The notes beneath the pieces are model-generated. The model was not told the origin of the DNA, searched no databases, and worked only from the letters and a program-made list of their open reading frames with translations. Below are positions 29,663 to 39,390 of a stretch of DNA of 64,000 nt, in pieces. Numbering within the stretch: position 1 is the first letter of the stretch; each line of letters starts with the position of its first letter. Made by a program: the position numbers and the translations under genes. Source of the stretch: Telmatobacter sp. DSM 110680 (GTDB taxonomy: Bacteria > Acidobacteriota > Terriglobia > Terriglobales > Acidobacteriaceae); NCBI RefSeq assembly GCF_039994875.1, contig NZ_CP121196.1:2542001-2606000 (forward strand), written 5' to 3'.

Positions 29663-30211
29663 TCAGCCCTGTTTCGCAGGCTTGCAATTCGGATGCGGGT
29701 TCTTGAAATCAACCTCGATCGGCAGCCAGTCGGACAGCCGCTTCACGTCGACTTCGGCATCGTTGGCGGAGTTCGAAAGCGAAGACCGCGCTAGCGCTAC
29801 GTTCAGCTTTACCTTCCCCTTCATGCAGTAAGCCCCGAGGAACTTGGACAGGTCCTTGTTGGCTATATCCATATATTCGGCAGGCAGAGCGCCTTCCCCG
29901 CCGTGAATATCAACAGGGGCCATGATCATCTTGTTTGCTACCGGCCGGTCTTTCTCAACTCCAGAAGTATCGAAGCGGATCACCAGGGTAGCTCTCGTTT
30001 CAAACTCTTCTTTCGGATTCGCCACATACGTGACTGTTGGAATGGTGACGCCCGCCGGGTTCGGCTTAGTTAGCTTGGTGTCAAAAGCAATGTGATAGCG
30101 AGCGCCCTTCCACTTCGGTGTCGCCGGCGCAGTGGCGGCCTTGTCCCCCATATTGCATCCCGTCAGAAGCGCCAGCCCACCCAGCGCCAGAATGATAATT
30201 TCCTTCCTCAA
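29663..30211 (-). CDS. lipoprotein of unknown function
   Basis: A 182-residue lipoprotein: signal LRKEIIILALGGLALLTGC with a clean lipobox (LLTGC), a Thr/Ala/Pro linker, then a beta-rich domain (YHIAFDTKLTKPNPAGVTIP, ETRATLVIRFDTSGV) with two late cysteines (YCMKG and NPNCKP region). No family is recognised. The start is decided by the ribosome site: GAGGAGG lies seven bases before the TTG at 30211, and longer frames have no site. It converges on the respiratory operon and shares its terminator. Confidence 0.65.
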   Translation of the reverse strand: MRKEIIILALGGLALLTGCNMGDKAATAPATPKWKGARYHIAFDTKLTKPNPAGVTIPTVTYVANPKEEFETRATLVIRFDTSGVEKDRPVANKMIMAPVDIHGGEGALPAEYMDIANKDLSKFLGAYCMKGKVKLNVALARSSLSNSANDAEVDVKRLSDWLPIEVDFKNPHPNCKPAKQG

Positions 30212-30295
30212 GTCACCCTCCTCAATCGCAATGAAACGACGCGGAAGAATACCACCCCTTGGTATCGAAAGAGTGTGATTTCTGACAACCGTCAA

Positions 30296-30671
30296 ATGAA
30301 GCTGTCACCGTCGGGAAATGTTATGCGACCGATGTTAGCCGAGCTCGCGATCGCGAATTCCCGGAAGCTGTGAAGTTGTACGGTCTGTCCGCGTGATCAA
30401 TTGATTCTGCATGGTTTACAGGCCGGTTTTTGGCGGAGCTTCACAGTTGCATAGGGAGTGGGGGAAGGGGGTACTGTTTCCTCCGAAAATGAAGGGCTAC
30501 GCTTATGCATTCAGACGACCCTGTGAATCATCAGTCCGAGATGCTGAGGCTTTCGCCGAACGATATCGATGGCAACCGTTTCTACGAAATCGAAATCGCT
30601 TGCCAAATTTGTTGGGCTCACGCCATTAAAACCGGAACTACCTCTCCTGACCGCCGACAATCTAAAGAGCA
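30296..30671. other. intergenic stretch before the photolyase gene
   Basis: About 376 bases from the TTG-started lipoprotein region to the photolyase. It contains a G-rich run (30454-30471, GGGAGTGGGGGAAGGGGG) and a weak open frame from 30505 that overlaps the photolyase start, but no gene I can support. Confidence 0.45.
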
Positions 30672-32096
30672 ATGTCCCGCCACGATAACACTCCTGAATC
30701 ACTTCAAAAACTCGCCGACAACCCGCGCATCCTAGTTCGTCGCGAGGGATCACCACGGCAGGATGCAGAATGCGTCGTCTACTGGATGCAGCGCGCGATG
30801 CGCATCCACGAAAACCCTGCCCTCGATGTCGCCATCGCCGCGGCCAACTTGCTCGGACTGCCTATCGTCGTGTTTTTTTCGGTAATTCCTAACTACCCAA
30901 ATGCCAACCTGCGGCACTACCACTTTCTGCAACAGGGCCTGCGCGACGTGGAAGAAGACGCAAAAGAACGGGGGGTCGCCTTTGTTCTGCGCCGGCATCC
31001 CGACAACTCTCTGGAGGAGTTTCTGGAAGAAGTGCATGCGGCGATGCTGATCGGCGACGAAAATCCCTGCCGCGAGCCGGAACGCTGGCGGAAGGTTCTT
31101 GCTCGACGGCTAAAGTTGCCTTATTGGACCGTCGATGCCGACGTGGTTGTTCCTTCCGCAGTTTTTGGACGCGACTACTTCCTGCTGCAGCACATGCGCC
31201 CACATCTCAAGGAAGCACTGCCCAAGTTTCTTGTCACAACCAAAAACTCAAAGCCTCAATATGGCTGGACGAAACCCAAATCTCTCCACAGCGAATCGCT
31301 CGCCCATGACATTACCGCTGGATTTAAAGATCTCGATCGCACCATCAAACCTGTCGATACCTTTACCGGGGGGACGCACGCCGCGCTTGCGCACCTTCGA
31401 GACTTCATCAGCCACGGGCTGAAAGATTACGTGGACAAGCGCAATCATCCCGAAGTGAAAGGCACGAGCCGTCTCTCTCCTTACCTGCACTTCGGCAACA
31501 TCGGACCGATCACCATTGCGCTTGCGGTCGAAAGGGCCCTTGCTGAAGGACACATTGAGCAGGCCGCACGAGATCGATTTCTGGATCAGGTCATTGCCTG
31601 GCGGGAGCTTTCGGTGCTCTTCGTGAAGTACAACGACAATTACGACAATTGGGAATCTGCGGAGCCGTGGGCACACAAGACTCTCGTAGAGCATGGCGGC
31701 GATCAGCGTCCTTTCCGCTACTCCTTTGAGCAGCTAGAGCGCGCCGAAACGCACGACGACCTCTGGAACGCCGCCCAACGGGAGATGACCGAGAACGGCT
31801 GGATGCATAACTACATGCGTATGTACTGGGCCAAGATGATTCTCGAGTGGGCTCCCGATCCTGCACGCGCCTACGAGTGGGCCGTCATTCTCAACGACCG
31901 CTACGAACTCGACGGCCGGGATCCCAATGGCTACGCCGGCATTGCCTGGGCTATCGTCGGCAAGCACGACCGCCCCTGGTTTAATCGCCCCGTTTTCGGC
32001 CTCGTGCGGCCGATGTCCGGCGCTTCCACGTCGAAGAAATTCGACGCGAAGACCTATATCGATCAAAACAGCGGCAGCGCGAAGCTGCCTTTCTAG
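30672..32096 (+). CDS. phr: class II CPD photolyase (deoxyribodipyrimidine photolyase)
   Basis: A 474-residue light-driven DNA repair enzyme that splits cyclobutane pyrimidine dimers using FADH-. Class II features are visible: an N-terminal photolyase alpha/beta domain beginning VVYWMQRAMRIHENPALDVA and LPIVVFFSVI, the segment KGTSRLSPYLHFGNIGP, the AWRELSVLFVKYNDNYDNW region, MHNYMRMYWAKMILEWAPDP, and the ending WAIVGKHDRPWFNRPVFG. The length is typical of class II. The ATG at 30672 follows a weak AAAGAG site. It is monocistronic as far as can be seen; a hairpin (AGAGATGT / ACATCTCT) lies 22 bases after the stop. Confidence 0.92.
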   Translation: MSRHDNTPESLQKLADNPRILVRREGSPRQDAECVVYWMQRAMRIHENPALDVAIAAANLLGLPIVVFFSVIPNYPNANLRHYHFLQQGLRDVEEDAKERGVAFVLRRHPDNSLEEFLEEVHAAMLIGDENPCREPERWRKVLARRLKLPYWTVDADVVVPSAVFGRDYFLLQHMRPHLKEALPKFLVTTKNSKPQYGWTKPKSLHSESLAHDITAGFKDLDRTIKPVDTFTGGTHAALAHLRDFISHGLKDYVDKRNHPEVKGTSRLSPYLHFGNIGPITIALAVERALAEGHIEQAARDRFLDQVIAWRELSVLFVKYNDNYDNWESAEPWAHKTLVEHGGDQRPFRYSFEQLERAETHDDLWNAAQREMTENGWMHNYMRMYWAKMILEWAPDPARAYEWAVILNDRYELDGRDPNGYAGIAWAIVGKHDRPWFNRPVFGLVRPMSGASTSKKFDAKTYIDQNSGSAKLPF

Positions 32097-32118
32097 CGAG
32101 CCTGAGTTTATTTCAGCA

Positions 32119-32144
32119 AGAGATGTAGCGACGGTCACATCTCT
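32119..32144. other. hairpin after photolyase gene
   Basis: Arms AGAGATGT (32119-32126) and ACATCTCT (32137-32144) pair perfectly over 8 bp with a 10-nt loop. No T run follows, so it is a weak terminator candidate or an operator. Confidence 0.3.
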
Positions 32145-32283
32145 GCCTCGCCAGCGCAGTCCTAAAATGGGACACAATTTCAATGCCGGAAAGTGCGGGC
32201 TCCGCGCCGGGTTTTTGAATGGATTTTGCTTAACTTCCCTCGGACGATCAGTGTGAGAGGCGGGAATCGAATCCTGTGCGCGT

Positions 32284-35200
32284 GTGACCATCTGGGCGAG
32301 TAGAAATATCTGCACTCAATCAATCCGGCGGACCACAGCCATTATCGCTTTTGGGATAAGCTTAGCGGTCTTCGCGTTCTTTGCACGCTCAGCTGAAGGA
32401 CAGAGTGCAGGCGCCTTCGTTCAACAAAGCACCGGAACCGACGTTCCACTGCGCGCGAGAAACGCCCGCAGATTTCTCGAGAAGCGTGGCTGGCCACGAA
32501 ATCAATCCCGCCTGAACAGTGATCGCCCCAAGCCTCTAATCGCAAGTCAGACATTCGATGCCAGTGTATCGACGGCAATCTGGCAGCCTCTTGGGCCGGG
32601 CGCGGTCATCTCTCCCAACTTCGGTCTGATTACCGGTCGCGTGTCCTCTATCGCCATCGATCCTGCCGACGCTACGGGGAACCGCGTGTATGTGGGCACG
32701 ACCGGCGGTGGAGTTTGGCTTTCGCAGAACGCGGGCACTGCCGGCTCGGTGGTCTTTACGCCGCTTACGGACGCTCCAGCAGGCTTCAACGCTGTGCGCT
32801 ACGCCTCCATCAGCATCGGTGCGATTTCGGTTCAGCCCGGCAGCACGGGAGTCATCCTTGCCGGAACCGGCGACCCCAACGATGCACTTGATTCTTACTA
32901 CGGGGCCGGAGTGTTGCGTTCTCCAGATGGCGGCGCCACTTGGACGGTGATGTCGCATACCGCAGACCAGATGTTTTCGTTTCAGGGCGAGGGCTTTGCA
33001 GGTTTCGCATGGAGCACCGTCAATCCACAAGTGGTTGTGGCTGCGGTTTCACAGTCTTATGAAAGCACGCTGGTCAGCGCGCAGCTTTTCGGCGTCAGCT
33101 ACGCGGGACTCTACTACTCGAGTGATGCGGGCGCTACCTGGTCGCTGGCGAGCATCAACGATTCACCGGGACAGGACGTTCAAGGGCCACAGGATCTTTT
33201 CGCTTCTCCGAATGGGAACTCGGCTACGGCGGTTGTCTGGAATGCTGCTCGGCGCTTATTCATCGCGGCAGTTCGTTTTCACGGCTACTACCAGTCGAGC
33301 GACGGTGTCACGTGGACCCGCATGGCCGCTCAACCCGGCAGTGGGATGACAGCGCAGATGTGCCCGACCAATCCTGGAGCTATAGGCTCATTGGCTTGCC
33401 CGGTCTTTCGCGGAGCACTCGCCGTGAACCCGTTCACTGGCGACACTTTTGCGTGGACAGTCGACGTCAACAATCAAGATCAGGGGCTTTGGCAGGATGC
33501 ATGCTCGCTCTCCAATGGAATGTGCAGCAATCAGGCTGTTGCCTTTTCGCAGCGCTGGAGTACGGCGTCGCTTGAGACCAACACCAGCCTTGGATCTGCC
33601 ACTATCGCTAATGGCGACTATGATCTCGTTCTTGCGGCCGTTCCCGCGCAGCAGGATACGATGCTGCTGGCCGGCGCCAACGATCTGTGGCGTTGCAGCC
33701 TGGCGATGGGCTGCACGTGGCGCAACACTACGAATGCAACCACCTGCATGAGCGCACAAGTCGCTCCGTACCAGCACGCCGTGGCCTGGAATATTTCAGA
33801 CCCGGAAGAGATTTTCATCGGCAACGACAGTGGGCTCTGGCGCTCCACCGATGCCATCGGCGAGACGGGTTCAGTTTGCTCTTCTGCAGACAGTTCTCAC
33901 TTTCAGAATCTCAATACAGGTATCGGTTCGCTTGCGGAAGTCGAGAGCATGTCTCAGGTCGAAAACTCGCCCTATACGATGATGGCCGGCTTTGGCGCCA
34001 ACGGTACTGCCGGCGTGAAAAGCACGACCGGCCCCACGGGGGAATGGCCGCAGATACTCAGTGGCGAGGGTGGCCCTGTCGCAATTGATGGCAACGATCC
34101 TGTGCGATGGTATGTCAACAACAGCGCCGGCGTTTCGATTTACAGCTGTGCTCAAACGGGAGACTGCACTTCGGGGGATTTCGGTTCGGCACCTGTCGTC
34201 AACGATGCGGACGTAGCGGGAGACGGATACACCATGACATCGCCCGCGCCGTTTATCGTCGACCCACTTGACAGCACCCAATTGCTGATCGGCACATGCC
34301 GGCTGTGGCGTGGGCCTGTTGATGGTTCAAGCTGGACTGGGGCCAATGCGATCAGTCGCATTCTGGATGGGGTTTCGGGTCTGAGCTACTGCAGCGGAGA
34401 CGCGCTCATCCGCACCGTGTCGGCGTTGCCGCTGTCTAACGGTAGTGAAGTGATCTACGCGGGAATGCATGGTGCAATGGATTGCGGCGCAACCCTGGGC
34501 GGCCATATCTTCAATGCTACTTACAGTCCAAACGGTTCTTCCATGCCTGCTTGGCAGGATCTGACACTAAACCCGGTTCTCAACGATCAGGTGCGGTTCA
34601 ATTACTACGGGCTCAATGTCTCCAGCATCTTCATCGATCCTCATGATGCAACCGGTAACACCGTGTACGTCACGATCGAGGGCGCGGAGGATTCGCTTCA
34701 CGCTATCCGCATTATTTACGGCACAACGGATGGTGGAGCACACTGGTCCGAGCTGACATCGAACCTGCCTCACTCGCCTGCGAACGCCGTTGTGGTTGAT
34801 CCTCAGGACGCCAACACCGTCTATATCGCAACCGACGAGGGGGTTTACTCGACTCGCCAGATTGCCAGTTGCAGTGACGGCCCATCGAACTGCTGGTCCG
34901 TTTTTGGCACCGGACTTCCGTTTGCGCCCGTCGTGCAACTCAGCGCGTCGTCCCCTACAAGTCTTCCCAACGTACTCGTGGCCGGAACTTATGGACGCGG
35001 CATATGGCAGCTTCCGTTGTGGACTTCAGGAAGTCAGTTGACAACAGCATCGACGCAACCGGGCTCCGTGACTTTCGCGTCGCAGCCCGTTGGAACGACG
35101 AGCAGTGCAGAGTCGATCACGCTTACGAACACTGGTGGAATCGCGCTTGCTGTCTCTACCATAGCGGCAACAACAAATTTTGGAGAAACTGACAACTGCA

Positions 35201-37431
35201 CGGGGCACGCAGTGAGTGCCGGCGGCAGTTGCCTGATACAGGTGGCTTTCACGCCGGGCGGTGCTGGGAATCTCACCGGTCAACTCACGATAAGCGCAAA
35301 TGTGTCCGGGGGACAGATCGTAATCCCACTTTCAGGATCTGGTGCTAGCTCAGGCGTCGTCACAGCGTTGCCGGGTACGTTGAGCTTTGGTCAGGTTCAG
35401 ATCGGAACGACGTCACCAGCGTTGCCGGTCACGGTCGAGAATTCGAGTAACGCATCGATTGCTGTCGCCAGCATTACGGTTGCGCCACCCTTCGTTCTGG
35501 CAGCAAATAGTTGCGGTTCCTCACTCGCGGCAAACAGCGATTGTGCACTCTCAGTGACTTTTGCGCCTACACAGGCGGGTAATGCGACTGGCACGCTGAC
35601 AATCGTCGATGGCGCTGGAACGCAGACGGTGATCGTGAGCGGCACGGGCGCGAATGCAGCTAATGATGCGCTGTCGTCCACGTCGCTCAGCTTTCCGGCA
35701 ACTGCTTCGGGACAGCAATCAGCCGCGCAACTTGTCACGCTCACGAACAGCGGCGATATGGCGCTGACTTCGATTGTGGTGACGTTGGGCGCTGGATTTC
35801 AGCAATCAAATACCTGCGGAACTCAACTGACGGGCAACGCAAGCTGCGCCATCGCCGTGGTGTTCGCCCCTACGACGATTGGCAACGTGAGCGGAAGCCT
35901 TAGCGTTTCCGATGCGATCCGCACGCAAACGATTTCACTTTCGGGAGTGGGTTTACAGCCGCCTGCCATCAGCGTGATTCCTGCACAATTGACGTTTCCA
36001 GCACAGCAGACCGGGCAAGCTTCCTCGCCGCTCACGTTGACGATCACCAACACGGGTGGCGCGATCATGAGCAGTGTCGGCTTTCAGATTTCGGGGCAGT
36101 CGGCGTCGAGTTTTTCGTGGGGCGCTAGTACTTGCGGTGCGACATTGAGCAGCGGAAGCAGCTGTACGGTTCAAGTCGGCTTCACTCCAGTGACAGCAGG
36201 GTCACTCACCGCTGCATTGGTGGTGACGTCCTCAACTCTGAATGTTGCTCCCGTTCAGGTACCTCTCAGCGGTGTCGGTCAGGCTGCTTCGGGAATCGTC
36301 ATCAGTCCGGCGCAGATGTTCTTTACGCAGTCGACTCTGGGGCAGGCCAGTAGCACGCAGGCTGCGACGATCACGAACACCAGCACCGTGACTGCAACCG
36401 GCCTGACGTTTTCTGTGTCGTCCTCTTTCGCCCTGGTGCAGAACACCTGCGGTTCCACGCTTGCCGCCGGAACTGCATGTTCGGCCGGAGTAGTGTTTAT
36501 CCCAACGGCGAACGGGGTTGTTACAGGTGCTCTCACCGTGAGTTCATCAGCATTTGTCACCGCCGCCAGCGTATCGCTCACCGGAGCTGGCGGAGCGGCC
36601 GGTTCAATGCAAGTGCAGCCAACGGCTCTCAGTTTTCCGTCGACTGGAGTTGGCAACAACAGCGCACCACTGATGGTGACACTTACGAACAATGGTTCGA
36701 TGCCACTGGCCGGCGTCACGCTTGCGGCTTCGAGCCAATTCCAGATGGGATCGACGAACTGCGGCGCGTCGCTTGCGGTCGGGGCCAGTTGCACCGCGCA
36801 GGTCGAATTCGTTCCGTCGAGCGCCGGACAGCAAACGGGCAATCTCACTGTCTCCAGCGCGACTCTTGCTACGCCGGTGATGGTTTCTCTCTCCGGCATG
36901 GGGTTTGATTTTTCCTTGTCCTCAACAGGGGAATCAAGCCAGACGGTAGCGAGTGGACAGACGGCCATCTACAACCTCAACCTTGCGACCATGAGCGGGT
37001 CGAGCGGCAATTTTACGTTTGCCTGCGGTTCGTTGCCGGCAAACTCGGCGTGCACCTTCAATCCAGCCAGCGAATCGGTTTCGGGAAATTCTACGGGGAG
37101 CGCCAAGGCGCAGATTGCCACCGGCTTTTCTGCGGCGTCCTCGCGTAATGCCGGACCTTCTGCTCGCCTACCTCGCAGTTTGCTGTTCGCTTGCGGATTG
37201 TTGTTGCTGCCCTTGGCGGTCAGACGCAGATTCCGCGGCGTCTTTTTTATGACGATCCTGTTGCTGGCTCCGTTCGGAATCTCAAGCTGTGCTGGAGCAG
37301 GTGGCGGCAGTAGTGGCGCGCCTCCGATTTCGGCCAACAAGAATACTCCGGCGGGAACGTACTCCGTTGTCGTAACCGCGACAGCAAACGGGCTGTCACA
37401 CAAAATCACGCTCACGTTGACCGTAGATTAG
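32284..37431 (+). CDS. giant secreted BNR/Asp-box and choice-of-anchor-D repeat protein
   Basis: A 1715-residue extracellular protein. A signal peptide (TTAIIAFGISLAVFAFFARSAEG) leads to a region of about 880 residues with Asp-box motifs (SPDGGATWTVM near 212, SSDAGATWSLA, TTDGGAHWSEL) typical of beta-propellers of the sialidase/VPS10 type. From about 920 to 1540 lie six Ig-like repeats of about 95-105 residues each, with the pattern G-T-x-S ... T-N-x-G, a Cys pair (CG..L..G..C), V-x-F-x-P and L-S-G-x-G: choice-of-anchor-D/ASH-like domains. Near 1629 the chain becomes hydrophobic (LLFACGLLLLPLAVRRRFRG then MTILLLAPFG), followed by a Cys-Gly-Ser-rich stretch and a last beta region (TPAGTYSVVVTATANG). 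The GTG start lacks a good ribosome site. Probable role: adhesion or surface glycan binding. Confidence 0.8.
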   Translation: MTIWASRNICTQSIRRTTAIIAFGISLAVFAFFARSAEGQSAGAFVQQSTGTDVPLRARNARRFLEKRGWPRNQSRLNSDRPKPLIASQTFDASVSTAIWQPLGPGAVISPNFGLITGRVSSIAIDPADATGNRVYVGTTGGGVWLSQNAGTAGSVVFTPLTDAPAGFNAVRYASISIGAISVQPGSTGVILAGTGDPNDALDSYYGAGVLRSPDGGATWTVMSHTADQMFSFQGEGFAGFAWSTVNPQVVVAAVSQSYESTLVSAQLFGVSYAGLYYSSDAGATWSLASINDSPGQDVQGPQDLFASPNGNSATAVVWNAARRLFIAAVRFHGYYQSSDGVTWTRMAAQPGSGMTAQMCPTNPGAIGSLACPVFRGALAVNPFTGDTFAWTVDVNNQDQGLWQDACSLSNGMCSNQAVAFSQRWSTASLETNTSLGSATIANGDYDLVLAAVPAQQDTMLLAGANDLWRCSLAMGCTWRNTTNATTCMSAQVAPYQHAVAWNISDPEEIFIGNDSGLWRSTDAIGETGSVCSSADSSHFQNLNTGIGSLAEVESMSQVENSPYTMMAGFGANGTAGVKSTTGPTGEWPQILSGEGGPVAIDGNDPVRWYVNNSAGVSIYSCAQTGDCTSGDFGSAPVVNDADVAGDGYTMTSPAPFIVDPLDSTQLLIGTCRLWRGPVDGSSWTGANAISRILDGVSGLSYCSGDALIRTVSALPLSNGSEVIYAGMHGAMDCGATLGGHIFNATYSPNGSSMPAWQDLTLNPVLNDQVRFNYYGLNVSSIFIDPHDATGNTVYVTIEGAEDSLHAIRIIYGTTDGGAHWSELTSNLPHSPANAVVVDPQDANTVYIATDEGVYSTRQIASCSDGPSNCWSVFGTGLPFAPVVQLSASSPTSLPNVLVAGTYGRGIWQLPLWTSGSQLTTASTQPGSVTFASQPVGTTSSAESITLTNTGGIALAVSTIAATTNFGETDNCTGHAVSAGGSCLIQVAFTPGGAGNLTGQLTISANVSGGQIVIPLSGSGASSGVVTALPGTLSFGQVQIGTTSPALPVTVENSSNASIAVASITVAPPFVLAANSCGSSLAANSDCALSVTFAPTQAGNATGTLTIVDGAGTQTVIVSGTGANAANDALSSTSLSFPATASGQQSAAQLVTLTNSGDMALTSIVVTLGAGFQQSNTCGTQLTGNASCAIAVVFAPTTIGNVSGSLSVSDAIRTQTISLSGVGLQPPAISVIPAQLTFPAQQTGQASSPLTLTITNTGGAIMSSVGFQISGQSASSFSWGASTCGATLSSGSSCTVQVGFTPVTAGSLTAALVVTSSTLNVAPVQVPLSGVGQAASGIVISPAQMFFTQSTLGQASSTQAATITNTSTVTATGLTFSVSSSFALVQNTCGSTLAAGTACSAGVVFIPTANGVVTGALTVSSSAFVTAASVSLTGAGGAAGSMQVQPTALSFPSTGVGNNSAPLMVTLTNNGSMPLAGVTLAASSQFQMGSTNCGASLAVGASCTAQVEFVPSSAGQQTGNLTVSSATLATPVMVSLSGMGFDFSLSSTGESSQTVASGQTAIYNLNLATMSGSSGNFTFACGSLPANSACTFNPASESVSGNSTGSAKAQIATGFSAASSRNAGPSARLPRSLLFACGLLLLPLAVRRRFRGVFFMTILLLAPFGISSCAGAGGGSSGAPPISANKNTPAGTYSVVVTATANGLSHKITLTLTVD

Positions 37432-37575
37432 CTATGCGAATGACCATGCTTGCTGGCGTGCAAGTGGGGGCGCGAATTGAGGAGCGGCTATACTTTAAAT
37501 TCACGTATGTCTGCGACGATGAGGCAAAAAGCTGCGTCGGAGACTGCAATCGCTAGGACGAAGGATGCCTCAGCA

Positions 37576-37887
37576 ATGACCGCGAATGTAACTCTTCAGG
37601 ACGTGAAGCGCGTAGCCGAACTGGCTCACCTTGAACTGACTCCGACGGAAACCGAGAGTATGCAGCACGACCTGAACGCGATTCTGGACCATGTCGCGCA
37701 GTTGAACGAACTGGATACCGACTCGGTCGCTCCATTGGCCCAGATGAGCGAACTTGCGGGGGCTGGTTCAGCAGGCTCGCTTCGTGAGGATGTGGTGCGG
37801 CCTTCGCTGAATCGCACCGCGGTGATGTCTGAAGCGCCGGAGACGGACCAGGTCTTCTTCAAGGTTCCTAAGGTGATTGAAAGATAA
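37576..37887 (+). CDS. gatC: Asp-tRNA(Asn)/Glu-tRNA(Gln) amidotransferase subunit C
   Basis: A 103-residue protein that matches GatC throughout: VTLQDVKRVAELAHLELTPTE, LNAILDHVAQLNELDTDSV, LREDVVRPSL and VFFKVPKVIE. GatC helps fold and hold GatA in the GatCAB enzyme that amidates Glu-tRNA(Gln) or Asp-tRNA(Asn). The frame is open for 42 codons upstream, but the ATG at 37576 gives the family's usual length and has AAGGA upstream. gatA follows after 21 bases. gatB is not in this window, as is common where gatB is unlinked. Confidence 0.93.
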   Translation: MTANVTLQDVKRVAELAHLELTPTETESMQHDLNAILDHVAQLNELDTDSVAPLAQMSELAGAGSAGSLREDVVRPSLNRTAVMSEAPETDQVFFKVPKVIER

Positions 37888-37908
37888 AAAAGGGAAGGGA
37901 ACGCCGCG

Positions 37909-39375
37909 TTGCCAGACGAAACCATGACAACTGAAAGCTATATAGAAAAGCCTAAGCCCCTTTCCGAATTACGCGAGGGCATCGCCTCCGGACGCCAAAA
38001 GGCTGCGGATCTTGCCGTCAGCTATTACGAACGCATCGAACGGGTAAATCCGCGGCTGAATGTTTACCTGAGCCTCACGAAAGAGCGCGCGCTTGCGCAG
38101 GCTGCCAAGGTTGACGCAGCTGCTGCAAAAGGCGATCTTCTGGGACCACTCGCGGGCATTCCGGTAGGCATCAAGGACGTCCTGGTGATGCAAGGAGCGC
38201 CGTCAACAGCCGGATCGAAGATTCTGAAAGGCTATCGTCCTCCGTATGACGCTACCGCCGTAGCAAAGCTTGAGGCAGCGGGTGCGGTGCTGCTGGGCAA
38301 GCTTAACTGCGACGAGTTCGCCATGGGATCTTCGAACGAAAATTCCGCCTATGGGCCGGTTCGGAATCCAGTGGACACGGAACGCGTCCCGGGCGGTTCG
38401 AGCGGTGGATCAGCTGCTGCAGTTGCGGCCAATATGGCGGTCGTGACACTCGGCACCGATACGGGAGGTTCGATCCGTCAGCCCGCCAGCTTCTGTGGAG
38501 TGGTTGGCGTTCTGCCCACCTATGGCCGCGTTTCCCGTTACGGGCTTATCGCATTTGCTTCATCCCTCGATCGGATTGGCCCTTTCGCCACCAATGTTCG
38601 CGATGCTGCCACCCTGCTTGGTGTTATCGCCGGGCATGATGCTAACGATGCCACCAGTTCTCCAACCCCTGTAGCGGATTATGCCGTTGAAAGCGACAAA
38701 GGCGCTGAAGGCCTGCGCATCGGAGTGCCTGCCGAGTATTTCAGCGAAGGGCTGGATCCGGAAGTCCGCGAGCGAATTGAGAGCGGCATCGAATCGCTCA
38801 AGGCCGCGGGCTGCATTATTAAGCCTGTCTCGCTGCCGCATACGCGCTACGCCATCCCGACGTATTACCTCGTGGCCACCGCAGAAGCGAGCGCCAACCT
38901 GGCGCGGTTCGACGGGGTCCGATACGGGTATCGATCACCGTCCTCGGCAACGCTCGCAGACATGTATCGCCATTCGCGCGACGAGGCCTTCGGCGCAGAA
39001 GTGAAGCGCCGGATTATGCTCGGCACCTACGCGCTCTCGGCGGGGTACTACGATGCCTACTACCTCAAGGCGCAAAAGGTCAGACGGCTTCTCGCCGATG
39101 AATTTATCCGCGCGTTTGCCGAGGTGGATGCCATCGTTACACCCACCGCGCCTACGCCCGCATTCAAGCTGGGCGAAAAGACCGGCGATCCCCTCGCCAT
39201 GTACCTGGCCGACATTTATACCGTCACCGCCAGCCTTGCGGGAATTTGCGGCGTCACAGTTCCTTGCGGCGCGACGAAAGGCGGCCTCCCCGTTGGGATG
39301 CAGGTTCTGGGTGCACATTTCAATGAGGCAACAGCTTTTCGCGTCGCCCGGGCAGTGGAGGCGGCACAGAGTTAG
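37909..39375 (+). CDS. gatA: Asp-tRNA(Asn)/Glu-tRNA(Gln) amidotransferase subunit A
   Basis: A 488-residue amidase-signature enzyme that hydrolyses glutamine and passes ammonia to GatB. The catalytic Ser-cisSer-Lys set is present: IPVGIKDVL (Lys), PGGSSGGSAAAVAANMA (the signature with its Ser), and TDTGGSIRQPASFCG (cis-Ser and Ser nucleophile region). GKLNCDEFAMGSSNENSAYG and the C-terminal GVTVPCGATKGGLPVGMQVLG are GatA hallmarks. The TTG at 37909 has AAGGGA eight bases upstream; an ATG five codons later has no good site. It sits directly after gatC, and a secreted protein gene starts 15 bases after its stop. Confidence 0.93.
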   Translation: MPDETMTTESYIEKPKPLSELREGIASGRQKAADLAVSYYERIERVNPRLNVYLSLTKERALAQAAKVDAAAAKGDLLGPLAGIPVGIKDVLVMQGAPSTAGSKILKGYRPPYDATAVAKLEAAGAVLLGKLNCDEFAMGSSNENSAYGPVRNPVDTERVPGGSSGGSAAAVAANMAVVTLGTDTGGSIRQPASFCGVVGVLPTYGRVSRYGLIAFASSLDRIGPFATNVRDAATLLGVIAGHDANDATSSPTPVADYAVESDKGAEGLRIGVPAEYFSEGLDPEVRERIESGIESLKAAGCIIKPVSLPHTRYAIPTYYLVATAEASANLARFDGVRYGYRSPSSATLADMYRHSRDEAFGAEVKRRIMLGTYALSAGYYDAYYLKAQKVRRLLADEFIRAFAEVDAIVTPTAPTPAFKLGEKTGDPLAMYLADIYTVTASLAGICGVTVPCGATKGGLPVGMQVLGAHFNEATAFRVARAVEAAQS

Positions 39376-39390
39376 GAAGCAGGGTTCGTC

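Noticed and set aside
30505..30735. 76-codon plus-strand frame overlapping the photolyase start
   Set aside because: No ribosome site, overlaps a certain gene by 64 bases, no recognisable structure except two Cys.
32250..32300. minus-strand sequence resembling the T-arm and acceptor end of a tRNA (GGATTCGATTCCCG)
   Set aside because: The T-stem is not complementary, and no D-arm or anticodon arm can be paired; at most a remnant.
35032..36900. six similar blocks in the giant gene considered as a DNA repeat array
   Set aside because: They are domain-level repeats of a protein with low DNA identity; no spacer structure.
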